Positions 1 to 11,700 of a stretch of 64,000 nucleotides of DNA are shown here, piece after piece. The notes under the pieces are model-generated. The model was not told the origin of the DNA and made no database searches. It was given only the letters and a program-made list of their open reading frames with translations. Source of the DNA: Xiphydria camelus (lineage: Eukaryota; Arthropoda; Insecta; Hymenoptera; Xiphydriidae); the NCBI GenBank assembly GCA_963678675.1, contig OY783194.1, positions 26,452,278 through 26,516,277 on the forward strand. Direction: 5' to 3'. The first letter of the stretch is position 1. The number at the start of each line of letters is the position of its first letter. A program made the translations under genes and the position numbers.

Positions 1-614
1 GCTGCTACAACCACGCGTGGCGCCAAGAATATTCCCACGATTCGAATGGATCTTCCAGTGGATTTTAAGATGAATACTCGATCGCCTCGGAGTGATTCTC
101 CCTTCTCCGTTATAATGAGAAACGACAACAAAAATAGGTACCTCCGTATCACGCCATTAGCGAGTATTAAAACTTTCGGGGTAGAGAACAGTGGGCGTCT
201 GCCTGTATCGCGAGAGGAGAGGGGAGGTACGTTCGGAAAGTTTCTTTAATAAAGAAGAACGAGGGACGAAGGGAAAGAGGGAGGGTAAAAATTTGGAAGC
301 TGTTTTGTATAGGAAAGACTTACATACTTCACTGGATTCTTACGGTGTGGATGGTTATTAAATATGTAAAAGAGCGTCTCAAAGGAGATTCTCACGGACG
401 AACCTGAGTAAATGCCTTCATCAGAGCTTCTCCATGGAGGGAAACAAAATATTGTCCGTACTCGTATTAAAGAAAATCGAATCGATGTACACAAGAAACG
501 ATGAACGACGATGGAAGAATACAATTAAAAGATAATTGCAGTAAATTTGCGTAAAAATGAAAAACAGCGATTTACGTAATGCCAAAGAAACTGTGAAGAG
601 AATGACGTGAAATA
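1..614. other. Non-coding flank, nothing recognised
   Basis: No reading frame resembles a known protein and no repeat family recurs here. The only open frames are short and lack domain signals. It ends where the first CACTGAG-type MITE begins. Confidence 0.5.
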
Positions 615-1039
615 CACTGAGAAAAATAATTTGACCAATGTAATAAAAATCCCGGAGGTGACGACCAAACCGTTTAATTTGATATAGATTCTCTATCTTG
701 TTGGTTGGAATAACTAAACATTTGGTTAGAATAATGAAATATTTGGTTCAACTGACCAATATTTTTGTTAGAATAACTAAACGCGTTTAACTACCCAGGC
801 GAAAAAGTTCTGTATATTTTGTATATAATCCATACATGGATTTCGTCATATATATGGATTATATATGTTTTCTATATTAACCATATAAGGGCCATATACA
901 GATTTGTAAATGTTTGTACAATCTATATATTGTTCTTTTATGGTTAATATAGAAATGATATATAATCCATATATGACCAAAACCACAATTACGTAGAAAA
1001 TTATCATTTGTCATTTTAACCTAATTATCTTTCTCAGTG
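615..1039. mobile_element. Family A MITE (A1 type) with a family B palindrome inside
   Basis: The ends read CACTGAGAAAAATAA on the left and its imperfect inverse ending CTCAGTG on the right. TA directly abuts both ends, which fits a TA target duplication of Tc1/mariner type. The inner part repeats GGTTAGAATAACTAAAC-like units. From about 794 a second element starts with CCCAGGCGAAAAAGTTC; it is rich in ATATGGATTATAT palindromes, belongs to family B, and appears truncated on the right near 1000. No transposase is encoded. The same family recurs at 7091, 9937, 17569 and 45014. Confidence 0.75.
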
Positions 1040-2421
1040 TAAAAATCTCTATCCCCATCTCACATTCGAAATTCCTTATCTTCTCACCTAAATCCGATAA
1101 ATCAGGTGTGAATAGGTCAAATGCTCTTCGGATATCCAAGGTATACATCGGGAGTGACCCCGCCCACTAACGAAGTTTATCGCGCGCCTCAACCGGAAAC
1201 CGCGTGCGTCGAGCGCGTCCCGGAATCCCGGGGGGCGACCCTTAAACTCGAAAATCCCGGTGTAAGGAGTTTTCTCCATCCGGGAGAGCCTTTAACGCGA
1301 GGGGAAATGCATTATTAACGTCCACAGACCACCCGGTAGGTTCAGGTCATTTGTCGTTCGAGTAGCAAAAATAAATAAAGTCCTTTCACGCATCCCGACT
1401 CCTACTGCCGCGACACGCGCGTTTGTCCGTCACTTTGGTTGAAAATAGCGATCCGCCTGTCAAGGGTGGCCGGGATTGAGTACACCTTGCGATCCGAGCT
1501 ACGTAACACACGTACCGGATACACGCGCGTGTCCCCGCGCATCCATATACGGTCTTCCGCTTTGTATACTTACAATCCGTTCTTGAACCCCATCCACGGA
1601 AGTTAACTCGCAGTTGCTCACTTCCGCGCGTTTCGTGTCTGTACGCCGTGTGGCGCAGCCTCCCAGCAACGAACCGGAGGAATTTTCTGTGAGGGCGACA
1701 AAAAACCTCAAAAATTCCCCCTCCAACGGAGCCGCACTTTTTTCCGCCATAGCGCGCGCCCGACCTCTCGTCGGAGCAAACGGCATTCCTAATACGGAAA
1801 GAAGAACGACCGGGGGTGAGGGGGAAGCATCTGGCGAGATGAAGATCTCGAGGTCCCCCCATCGTGTTCGCGCGTTGCCGCCGTTATCGCGCGGGACGTC
1901 GCGCGCGCGTGTCGATATTTAATTTATTACAGCGCGCGGTATGTGCCTGTTATACACGAACGGTGGACCTTCACGGTCCTAATCTCCAAGGACTCGGACG
2001 GGAATCGCCAGTCATTCGAACAAATGGCAATAACCCAAACCCTGCGGAGAGCGTCGAATAGAATAGGCCTCGCTCGATTCGGACGCGGATGCGATGGGTC
2101 CGCGATAGACGATATAGATCGGATCTAACTGCGCGCGTAGGCAGTCGTTGTAATTCGTTGACTGAGAAAGAACTGTCGATTCTTCGCGGCGATGAAGCAG
2201 AGCGAGATTCGTCGAGATATCGACCCATCCGTCCGTGTCGACGAGTTCGAATGCGTTCTCTATTTTCGACGCAGGCGCTCTGTAATCCCCAGTACATATT
2301 TTATGGCTGTAATAATACCCGTTCCTCATCCGGAGTGATACATGTCGTCTGATACGTTTTAAACCAGACGTCAGTCCTCGAATAGAATTTTCTATGTCCG
2401 GTTTGGAATGAGACGAGCATA
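1040..2421. other. CpG-rich non-coding block
   Basis: From about 1120 to 2400 the sequence is rich in CG dinucleotides. Overlapping open frames occur on both strands without protein-family signals; such frames arise because TA-containing stop codons are scarce. It may be conserved regulatory DNA of a neighbouring gene, but nothing here proves it. Confidence 0.4.
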
Positions 2422-3125
2422 CACTGAGGGAAATAATTGCTAATTTGAAATTGAATCAAGAACATGTAAGCTCGAAAATTTTTGGGAACAGATTCTTGGT
2501 CAAAGAATATATCATATATATGAGGTTAAACTTACACTCGCCGGGAAAAAAACTTCAATCACTATTATCTCATTATATATGGGCTTTTGGCTCATATGTA
2601 TATAATATTTGTTTGAAGATTACATTTTTATCTACAACAAAGTCTTATATCGATGTAGGCTAAAAGTTCATAAATAATGAAATAATAGCGATTGAAGGTT
2701 CTTTCCTGGCGAGTAAGTTTAGCCTCTTGATTCAAGAGAAAATCTTCCTGCGCGAAGAAAAAATTCTTCGAGCCTATCCAATATTTTCTTGCATAAAGAA
2801 AACCATGGCTTCCCAGCTGGAAAAGTTCTATATCATTTTTATATATCTAGCCCGTATGTGGATTCGGTCACATATGAATTATACATGATTTCTATGTTAA
2901 CCATGTAAGGACTGTATTTGGATTTTTGAATGTTTGTATAATCCATTTAGAGTCCGTATAATGGTTAATATAGAAGCCATATATAATCCATATGGGACCA
3001 AATCCACATATGGATCATATCGGTACAAAATGTATAGAACTTTCTCGTTTGGGTTGGTCCTGGAATTATATCATGTTTTCGATTAAAGAAAACATTTTTT
3101 TGGCACCAGCAATTATTTCTCTCGG
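2422..3125. mobile_element. Family A MITE (A2 type) carrying two nested MITEs
   Basis: The outer element opens with CACTGAGGGAAATAATTGC after TA and closes with GCAATTATTTCTCTCGG before TA. Family C is inserted at 2522-2726 (ends GAGGTTAAACTTAC and its inverse). Family B is inserted at 2812-3053 (ends CCCAGCTGGAAAAG and CTCGTTTGGG, flanked by TT on both sides). The pieces of the A2 body on either side match uninterrupted A2 copies at 22086 and 29899, so both insertions are younger than this A2 copy. Confidence 0.75.
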
Positions 3126-4800
3126 TACATGGCATCAAATTGGTATAAGTATTATTGTCGAATCGTATCATTTTTTTATCGCAGAAACTTATTCTTCATC
3201 TGCCTCTTTTTATCTCGCTCTGGGCTTTCGAAATTCCCAATAATGTACCGCGACTTTGAAGTCTGGTTCCTTTCGCATTCCCGTCGCCCGCTCGTTATGT
3301 ACAGGCGAGTCGATCGAAGCAGGTGTTTAGTTGCAAGGCAATATTAATGTTCCCTCTCCCGCCTCTCTATCTTCCACCACATCTCCCTATCTCAACTTCT
3401 CTCTCTTTCTTTCTCCCATTCAATCGGCGCGTCGTCCTCTTCCCCTTCTCTTACGCGAGAGTGCGCGACCCATTCTTCGTCGGCACATTGACGGATCATC
3501 CGTCGCCGCTATTGCTTCGCCTCGCGCGACGGCGTCGTCATTTCGCGCGTTTCCTCCCCAAAATAGGCATTCAACGAAATACGAATTATGCGTCGACCGT
3601 CCCTGATACGAATGGGCTCGTGCGCACCAGAAGGCGGGAGAGGGGCGCCGGGGCGGAGAATAATTTGACTGGAGAAATATATACCAGCGCGCGGATTAAA
3701 TTATACAGTCGCCCATCAACCGCGCGAGGATATTCCCTCCGCCGTTATGGCTCTACATATTTAATCGAACTTTGCAAGGCGGCCGCGCGCCGAACTCCGA
3801 CGACGCCGATCGACAGAGGTAGCCGCGCCCTTCGGGAATCGGCACGGGCGGGGCCCCTCGTATCCCGCCGCTTCGCCTTATCATTTATTTCGGTTGTTTT
3901 CCTTCGTTCTTCTCCCACACCGCGAGACGAATAAAGGAACTTAAACTCGGTTCGCCACACGGCTGCAGCTTACCCTTGCGAGCGAGAGGAGAAAGTTCCC
4001 CGCGAGAACCGCCGCCAAAAATACCTCGGTTCGAGGATTTATCGGTATTCAAATGAACTCGTCAAACTCCCTTAACTCTCCGGAATTTGTCAGCCGGGGG
4101 CGAACGACGCTCCGCGTCGCACAGCTACCTACACCGGTCGCGGGAGATCTTCTCTCTGGATATCGGGAATACCTTCGCGATACTTTTAATTCTCGATTCG
4201 CGAGGTGAAATAATTTACGAGGCGATGGATTGATATTCTGGCGCAAAGCCAGGGTGGGAAGCGGGAGAGGCGGTGGCGAGGCGGGCGGAGAAGCGGAAGC
4301 CGAGTCGCGACGTATCTATAAATTCCGAATTAGAGAATGAATCGTCACGGAGAGTAGGGAGAAGAGCAAAGCGCCCCTTTCTCTCCCCGAATCCTGAAAT
4401 TCCTCGCGATATACGCATACCTACGTACCGACTAGCGCGGAGGAGGGTGAGAGAAGGCTCGTATAATCGCACTTTCCCCATAGCAACGGTATCTCGACGT
4501 TTTTCGGTATTTCGTTCGTCGTTCTCTCTCTCTCTCCCTCTTTCGCTCTCTCTCGTTTCGAACATCGCACGCGCGTCCGTAATTCTGGCTCTGTTGGGTG
4601 TTTTTTTTTCTCGTCTACTTCCTGGGTCAACCCCCTCTCGCCCTCCACAGGGTCGTTTTCATTGGATTGCCTGGGTATGTACATCCGGTGACTGGGATCG
4701 CTCTCTGTTTGTCCAATCGATGGGAAGTGGCAAACAAGCCGCTATCTATTGGTACGGAATCAAGGTAGAAGTCCAGTATACGCGTTTGTACACTGACTAA
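3126..4800. other. CpG-rich non-coding block with a (TC)n tract
   Basis: CG-rich from about 3280. A 203-codon open frame at 3323-3934 has arginine/serine-rich low-complexity composition and overlaps other frames, so I do not call it a gene. A TC-rich microsatellite lies at about 4517-4556. Short YTAATTA-type and GATA-type motifs are scattered, but no site is demonstrable. Confidence 0.4.
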
Positions 4801-4925
4801 CGGACAAAAAAAACCTCTTCAATTTAGTTAAACTGGTCATTTTCTGGTTAGAATAACTAGACGTGCAGTTAGAATAACTAAACATGTAGTTAGAATGATT
4901 AAATATTTTGTTCAATTGGAGCGTT
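4801..4925. repeat. Partial family A1 MITE
   Basis: It contains the repeated GTTAGAATAACTA units typical of A1 internal sequence but lacks recognisable CACTGAG termini, so it is a fragment. Confidence 0.5.
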
Positions 4926-6197
4926 TAAATGATAATTTGATGCAGAAACGACCATCAATTGCGTGAAATCGCCGAAAAGTGATTCTTCTTCACGACAACG
5001 TTCGGCCTCATGTTGCCTGAGCCGTGAAAGAAACATTAATGTAGCTTGAATGGGAAGTTCTCCCGCACCCAGCGTATTCTCCAGACCTGGCCCCGAGTGA
5101 TTATCATTTATTTAGATCGATGCAACACGACTTGGAAGATACACACTTCCATAATTACCAAGAAGTCAAAAATTTGGTTGCTGAGTGGGCTAGCTCGAAA
5201 AGTAGACAATTCTTTCATCGTTGAATTCAACTTCTGCCAGAAAAGTGGGAAAAAGTTATAGCTTCCGAAGGCAAATACTTCGATTGAGGTATTCACACAT
5301 TTTATCACGACATAATGTTTTTGAAGCAAGAAAAAAACAGCGGTTTCAATGCAACTCACCGATATGTTGCTAAAACAGACAGAACATATTTTTATACTAA
5401 TAAACTACTAGCATTGTCGTGCAATCTATACAATTTCTCGGTGTAGAACCTCTGCAAGGGACAACGCGCGCAGTATTAACGCTACACAAGAGTTGCGACA
5501 CAAACTGTGTATAGAGCAAACCGTATGTAAACCGTGCAATGTACACTATTCGCTGAACTGCACTGCGAGAGTGTGTACGAAGCTGAATAGATATCTCGGC
5601 AGTTTCGCCCCGGTATAGGTATACGGTTACACATACGAATACGGTATACGACAAACGTATCGAAATGTTAGAAGCGGAGTCGCTTATCCGTGTACCTAAA
5701 TAGATATATATACATAGGTGTACGCGCGCCTATATTATACATCTCCACCGTATCGTAAATACGCGCACGTGTAGTCGTACCGTAACATAATATGTTTTCA
5801 CGAAAACACTTCGACGACGTGTATACGAGTTCACGGGAGAAATACGAACGGAAGGAAATCGAAAAGAATCGAAAACAAGAAGATACGACGGCCGAACTAT
5901 GAAGAGATGAGCACCGTGTCCGTAAATATATCCGGCGAGCCGATGAACGCTAATACCGAGTACATTTCTACGCACACGAAGATGCAGTAGAGTAAAAATG
6001 GGGTAGACGTCCCAGTCTCAGTTTAACTTTGAACGCGATTATCTCGAAACGCAGTGGAGATATATATGTGAAAAATGTAAAGTAGCTTTTTAAAAGTAAA
6101 TATGTAGATAAACATCTTTTATTTAGACTTTTTTTCGATATCTGTAATCGATTTCAAGATAATCGATTTTGAACTTGCTGTACAACCGGGTCGTTTA
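4926..6197. other. Non-coding, nothing recognised
   Basis: Mixed composition with no protein-like frame. The part at 6000-6190 (short runs such as ATCTCGAAACGCAG and ATAATCGATTTTGAAC) is AT-rich and repeat-like, but I could not assign it to a family. Confidence 0.4.
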
Positions 6198-6396
6198 CAC
6201 TGAGAGAAATAATTACTAGTATTAAACAGATATTCCTTGAATAAAAAAAATGTTTTTGTAAAATTTTAAGTTTTAATTTTTATATATCTATATATATATT
6301 CTTCGATCAAGAGTCTGTATTCTTAAAAATTGTTAAAATCATATGTTCTTGATACAAGAAATATTTTTTTAATACTAGCAATTATTTCACTCAGCA
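6198..6396. mobile_element. Family A2 MITE, short copy
   Basis: Starts CACTGAGAGAAATAATTAC after TA and ends ATTATTTCACTCAGCA before TA. The internal sequence has the A2 features: runs of AAAAAAATG near the left end, and an AAGAGTCTGTATTCTTAAAA-like stretch. No coding potential. Confidence 0.7.
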
Positions 6397-6935
6397 TATT
6401 ACGAGCAAAACATGAATAAAGTAAACTATCCCATATTTGATGAAATAATTAAACGGTCGAGAGGAGGTAGATATTGTAATGTAACGCATCATAGGAATAA
6501 TATGATCCTTTCACACGCGAGTATCGAACTGCCCCCTCGGTGTCGATCCTCTTTTCTTCTGCATGGCAAGGCGCCGCGTGACGACCTCATTCGCCTCGAT
6601 ACCTACCTCGGGGACCCGGCAGAGTCCGCCGCGTGGATCACGAACTATAAAACTGTCGTTACCCTATAAAATCTTCGACGGGACGAGGATCAATTTGTTA
6701 AATCGTGTCGTACCGATAATCCCCCAAAGAGGATGGGACGGAGGATATAATACTTTATATATCGCCTCGTCTTATAGGCGAGCTTCCACTTTTTTTTACT
6801 TGGCTTTATAAGTAGATATTTATTTGACGATTCGCCAGATTGCATGTATACATGAGATTCTTTAAAATTGTTTCATTATTCAAATATCTTGTTCGTACGC
6901 AATTTCTGAACAAGGAAAGCAATCTTATACCATAT
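6397..6935. other. Non-coding, nothing recognised
   Basis: A CpG-containing stretch at 6500-6780 without a credible coding frame, flanked on the right by a family C element. Confidence 0.35.
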
Positions 6936-7318
6936 GAGGTTCAACTTATTCCCCAGGAAAGAAACTTCAATCACAATTATCTCATTATTTATGAACTTTT
7001 GACCTACATCGATGTAAGACTTTGTTGTAGATAAGAATAAAATCTTTAAAAAAGTATTATACAAGTATGAGCCAAAAGCTCATAGATATACTCAGGAAAA
7101 TAACTTGGTTAATTTAACCAAAATCCTGGAGATGACTAAACCGTTTAGTGAAATATGGATTCCCCATTTGTTTGGTTAAATTGACCAGTTTTTGGTTAGA
7201 ATAACTAAACGTATTTAACTAATATAGATGCGTTTTGTCATTTTAACCGAATCACTTTTCTCAGAGTAATGAAATAGTAATGATTCGAGTTTCTTTTCTG
7301 ACAAGTAAACTTAGCCTC
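6936..7318. mobile_element. Family C MITE with a family A1 MITE nested at 7091-7266
   Basis: The outer ends are GAGGTTCAACTTATTCC and its inverse ending AAGTAAACTTAGCCTC, matching the family C copy at 2522-2726. Inside, an A1 element begins CTCAGGAAAATAAC after TA and ends TTTTCTCAGAG before TA. Here C was the host and A the invader, the reverse of the order at 2422-3125, so the families were active over overlapping periods. Confidence 0.7.
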
Positions 7319-7666
7319 ATAATATGACATGACATCATGGCAACCCTTATATAACAACGTTTGGGTGGGAAGCAGCTACGTTAAGCGGCGAATGGAACGC
7401 CACGCACGAGAACCCGTACGAGGCGAACATAAAAGGGGGAGCAGAGTTCACTAGATTTCACGAAATCACCTTCAGCGAGCAACTTCGCCTTCCGGATTAG
7501 CACGTCGTTCCTCTCCACCTACGTCGGCTCTTCAGCGCGGTGATAGGTGTCCCGGGCTGAGCTCACGCGCGGATGGCTCTCGGCGAATCGTTTAGCGGCG
7601 GGGGTGGCGGGACGGTATGTGTCGGGGCTGGGCGCGCGCGGTCATAACGATGTTTTTCCCTCTACG

Positions 7667-7704
<38 letters not shown>

Positions 7705-8471
7705 TCCCGCGTGATGAAACAAAAAGCAGGGGTGAAAAAATGGCTGACATATCTCAGGTAATTCGACGGAGCAGATCCGGACGTTCGTAAAAGGAGGGGG
7801 GTGGAGGCAACCGCGCGGCGGGGCCCCGCCGCTTGTAAGTCTGTGATTACCGCTGACGGATGTGGCTCGTTTCTCAAGAAAACTGCCCACTTATGAAAGT
7901 TTCTTTGCATAGCGGTCGGAGTTATCGCTCGAAACTTTGTTTCTTCCGCGGCGCGGCGGCGGGGACGAGATAGCGTATGGCGGGACGGTGCGAGGATTGT
8001 TGAGAGAAAGGGAGGGGGGAGAGGGGCGGCTCACGCCGGCTGGTGCATCAAGGCGGGACCCTCTTCTAAAACATTTGCTTTCGGTTCCTCTCTTGAGTTT
8101 CTCGATAATTGCTGCCCGCCGGAAACCGACGCGTCGCGCACAAAGCGACGTGACGAATTGACCGAGGGTGGAAGGCTTCGGCGGTTGAGGCGGGAAAATT
8201 GCGTTAGGTACGTCTTCGCGGAGAGCGAAGGAGAGGAAGCCGTTGTGTGGATGAGAGCACGTCGGAAGCGGGTATCGAGTAATTTTATCGCTCGATGGGA
8301 AGCGGCTGTAAACGCTAGAACTGTGTAGCACGCGTGTAGGTGGGTGGATACGCTACGTGAGCGTCGATTACGTTGGGAGGGAAGATACATCGTGCACAGT
8401 ATTTTACGCCGAATCGATCGGGAAGACGCGACAGTCTCTCGGATTTCCATGGAATTGATATATAATGCATA
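7319..8471. other. CpG-rich non-coding block with (CT)n tract
   Basis: A GC- and CG-rich block. A (CT)n microsatellite runs at about 7671-7701. A sequence ACATAAAAGGGGGAGC at 7427-7442 resembles a TATA box followed by GC-rich DNA, but no downstream coding exon could be tied to it. Overlapping open frames on both strands look like composition artefacts. Confidence 0.4.
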
Positions 8472-8830
8472 CACTGAGGAAGAATGTAGTTGTCCCAAAC
8501 AAATTGCTTGGGTTGAAGGTTAAATTTCGTAGGATTAAACTTTATTAAATCAATCCGAATTGGTTTCTCTTAACAGAAATTTTTATTAAACGAAAGATAG
8601 AAGTATTGTCTTAACTACATTGAAAAAAAATCGTTCTATTCAACAAAATTTTGAAGTTACTGACGTCCAACTAGATATACATAGGTACCTATAGTTACTT
8701 GAATCAATATTTAGTTGAAGCAGCTAAGTATCTAGTTACCTCAACTAAATTTCAGTTACTCAAACTACACATTTGTCGAGATAACTGTATCTCTAGTTGA
8801 CCATCCGAAAGATTGTGCTTTGAAATGTTT
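8472..8830. repeat. Degenerate family A/G MITE
   Basis: It begins CACTGAGGAAGAATG after TA. It also contains AACTAAATTTCAGTTACTC and a stretch shared with family G at 22308 (GTTACTGACGTCCAACTA compared with GTCACGGGCGACTAACTA). The right end is not clear. Confidence 0.5.
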
Positions 8831-9837
8831 GTTTTAACTTTATCGCAGAGTTTCGAAGAAAAATTCATTTCTCTTTATTTCCTCCGAATGTTTCATTTCG
8901 GAAGAGAAAGATTTTTTCAAACAATCACATAATGCATTAGAGGGAGAAAGGGGGAGAGAGAGAAGAATAGTGGAAAATCATAACGCGAAACATCAGCCAC
9001 ACTGCATTCGGATTGCGTAATCCATTCGCCATATATACGTGTAATTGCAGCTCGTTTATACGCTTATACGTGCCGGCTAATGCCGGTAACATATCGTTTA
9101 TTTACGACTCGTATACGTGCATGAATTATGCATAATATGATGTCTCCTCCCTCCCTCTACCTTCTCAATCACTTCATCCATCCCCCATCCCCACCTTCCG
9201 CTCTTCCATTCACTCGTCTCCCCCCTTTCCGTCGAGCGATTTCTGTGCAACCGACTCTCTCATTCCTCCCATTCTCCACTTATGACACCTACGCCCCGCT
9301 TCACGTAATATACCCGTAACGCCGCGCGCACCTAAACCTCCGGGGTTGTATACCCATCGCACATGTCGACCATACGTTGTCATTCCACGGTTCGCGGCGA
9401 GGCACTTCAGTTCTCGGTCCCACGGAACGAGAATGATCTTTTTTCAAAATTGCCCCCGTTGTTCTCCGGGATCCGTGGGCGGGGAAAACTGAGCGCGGCA
9501 AAAGTTTGCTCGTTCGACAGCGACGCGCGGCGGAGACGCGGCGGTGTAGTAGGAGGATACGTGTCGTTGTTCCCCCCCGCCCCCTAAGAACGTTTCGCGC
9601 ATCCAAGAACGGCGTCGGAGGCAAGTTTTACGGCGGTTTAGCATCGGCGTTTTACATCATCGAGGAGGTTGATCGCACGAGGCGCCTACGGACGAATACG
9701 TATTGCCTCGTTCGCGCCCCGATCGAACCAACGACCACCGGGTGCCCCTTTCGCGGCCCGCTCCCTCTTCATCTCGATCGCGCGCCGAGAGTTTGGTTCA
9801 TCGCGCGGCGCGTCTAGAGACGAGGATGCGCCGAAAA
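8831..9837. other. Non-coding block, partly CpG-rich
   Basis: Low-complexity pyrimidine-rich sequence at about 9140-9290, then CG-rich DNA to 9837. Open frames here are composition-driven and lack domain signals. Confidence 0.35.
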
Positions 9838-10457
9838 AAGTAACTTGTTTAAAATGTCAAAATGTGAGTTTAATATATTTAATTATTCTAGTCAAAATAC
9901 TAGTAAGTTTAATCCAATATGTAATTATTATAACTACACTGAGAAAAATAATTAGGTTAAAATGACAAAACGCATGTAATAAAATGTGTTTAGTTATTCG
10001 AATCAAACGTTTAATTATTCTAATCACGCTGAAAAAAAAAATTTGCCTGATTCTATTATCGAAGAGGTTGAACGCGGCGAACCGTTTCAACTTAAACTTG
10101 GCTACTTGAACTCTATTTATTTTTCCTTACACTTTTATGGCATTGAAACAGATGCACCCTGAGGTTCGCCGTATTAAATTTCACCGTTGGTTGAATGAAG
10201 CAATTTTTTTTTCACTCCAAAATTGGTCAGTTTAATCAAACAGATGGAGAATCCATATTTCACCAAACTTTTTGGTCATCGTCTCCAAGATTTTGGTCAA
10301 ATTGACCAAGTGATTTTTTTCAGAGTGTACATATCTAGTTATTCTGACCAGAAAATGTTCAGTTTAACGAAGCAGATAGAGGATTCATATTTCGCTAAAC
10401 AGTTCGGTCGTGGTTTCCAAGATTTTGGTTAAATTGACAAGGTCTCTTTTCTCAGCG
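9838..10457. mobile_element. Cluster of family A1 MITEs with a family E MITE nested
   Basis: A1-like fragments come first. An A1 element opens at 9937 (CACTGAGAAAAATAATTAG after TA) and closes at 10327 with CAGAGTG before TA. A further partial A1 copy runs to CTCAGCG at 10457. Inside the 9937 copy, at about 10025-10218, is a family E element with ends like CACGCTGAAAAAA and TTTTTTTCACTCC. It contains GGTTGAATGAAGCAATTT, matching E copies at 47748 and 48121. Confidence 0.65.
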
Positions 10458-11195
10458 TGGGAGGAACCCAGCCGCGTTTCGTCGCGACCTTCGAGCGCAT
10501 GCCTCGCGGAGGCGCTGCGCGCGGAGACGACTACGGCGGGGGATGAAAGGAAATACTTTTAACTTTATTGTGAAATAGCGTGACGTCGACTGGCAAGGGC
10601 CCATTTTTCGAGGTGTCTCCTGTCCTCCCGCGGAGTAGATTTTAATGTTTCACCTCGACCTCGCATCGTATAACACGCTGTAAAGACGGAGTAAGCGCGA
10701 AGGATCTAGACACATCGTCGAAACGTTAAAGGCTTTCTCTCGCGCTCTGTATACCTAAGAGGCGCGACACATGCCAGCCACACGTTGGCGCGAGCAGGCG
10801 CTGGTAAGGGATGGTGAAATTCTCTCGGTCGGGATTTATGGAAATCTCGGTAACTCTACGCGCGTCTTTTTGTCGTGCGCGTTGCCCGAGGAGACTTTTC
10901 CACACGATCGCCATTGTGTACTTCGTTGAATGTGCCTTTTCCTGTTACGATTTTCGGGTGTTCGTGCAGTTTGTATCCATCTTCCCTTTCTCTCTTTCTT
11001 TCGTTTTTCTCCTTTTGTCAACTTTCTGTATATTTATTACAGTCTTGCCTACTCGTCAATCACGCGTGACACCCACACATTCACTTCGTCCTCGCGAACT
11101 TCACAAATCCTTTCGTAACATCGACAAATTCGGTTTTCCCATGAAAAGAATATTCATATTTTTATATTCAATTTGTAATATGTAGGTATACGCAT
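10458..11195. other. GC-rich non-coding block
   Basis: CG-rich to about 10900, then pyrimidine-rich. The overlapping frames at 10811-11185 encode hydrophobic low-complexity sequence typical of translated pyrimidine tracts. Not called as genes. Confidence 0.35.
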
Positions 11196-11700
11196 ATTTA
11201 ATATATCACGCGAAAAAAAAATGCCCGAAAAAATAATTATTTGCTAAATTATAAGCACATTTCTTTCTGCAACGTTGTAACGTCATTGATACTCAAGAGA
11301 GACGCATTTATGCCAATGAGTGCGAGGGAGATAGGCTTACAACACGATTCCAGGCAGAAAAATTCTATATATGATATTTTTTGTACAGTTCATATGTAGT
11401 TTTGGTCATATATATGGATTATATATGATTTCTATATTAACCATATAAGGACTATACATGAATTATACAAACATTCAAAAATCTGTATATAGTCCATATG
11501 CAACCAAAACCACATATGGGATTATACACGAAATATATAGAATTTTTCCGTTTCAGATAACGCGGCTGCATTTTAAAATGTTATTTTCCCGCTTAAATAA
11601 ACCCAAAAAGAAAAAATGAAATAACACCAGGTAAATAATTTTGTCTGTTTTTCGAATCTGCAATAAAAAAAACTGGCGAGAAAACCGAATTGTCATCGGA
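11196..11700. repeat. Dispersed repeat I containing a family B palindrome
   Basis: The left part matches 46700-46870 and, inverted, 26675-26815; shared words include AATAATTATT, CATTTCTTTCTGCA-like and ACGCATTTATGCCAA. The middle, 11350-11556, is a family B element beginning CCAGGCAGAAAAATTC. The right part (TTTTTCGAATCTGCAATAAA) matches 47145-47165. The copy at 46.7-47.2 kb also has family B at the same place, so B was present before that unit was duplicated. Confidence 0.65.

Noticed and set aside
3323..3934. 203-codon open frame
   Set aside because: Lies in a CpG-rich block with frames open on both strands, low-complexity Arg/Ser composition, and no domain or codon-bias support.
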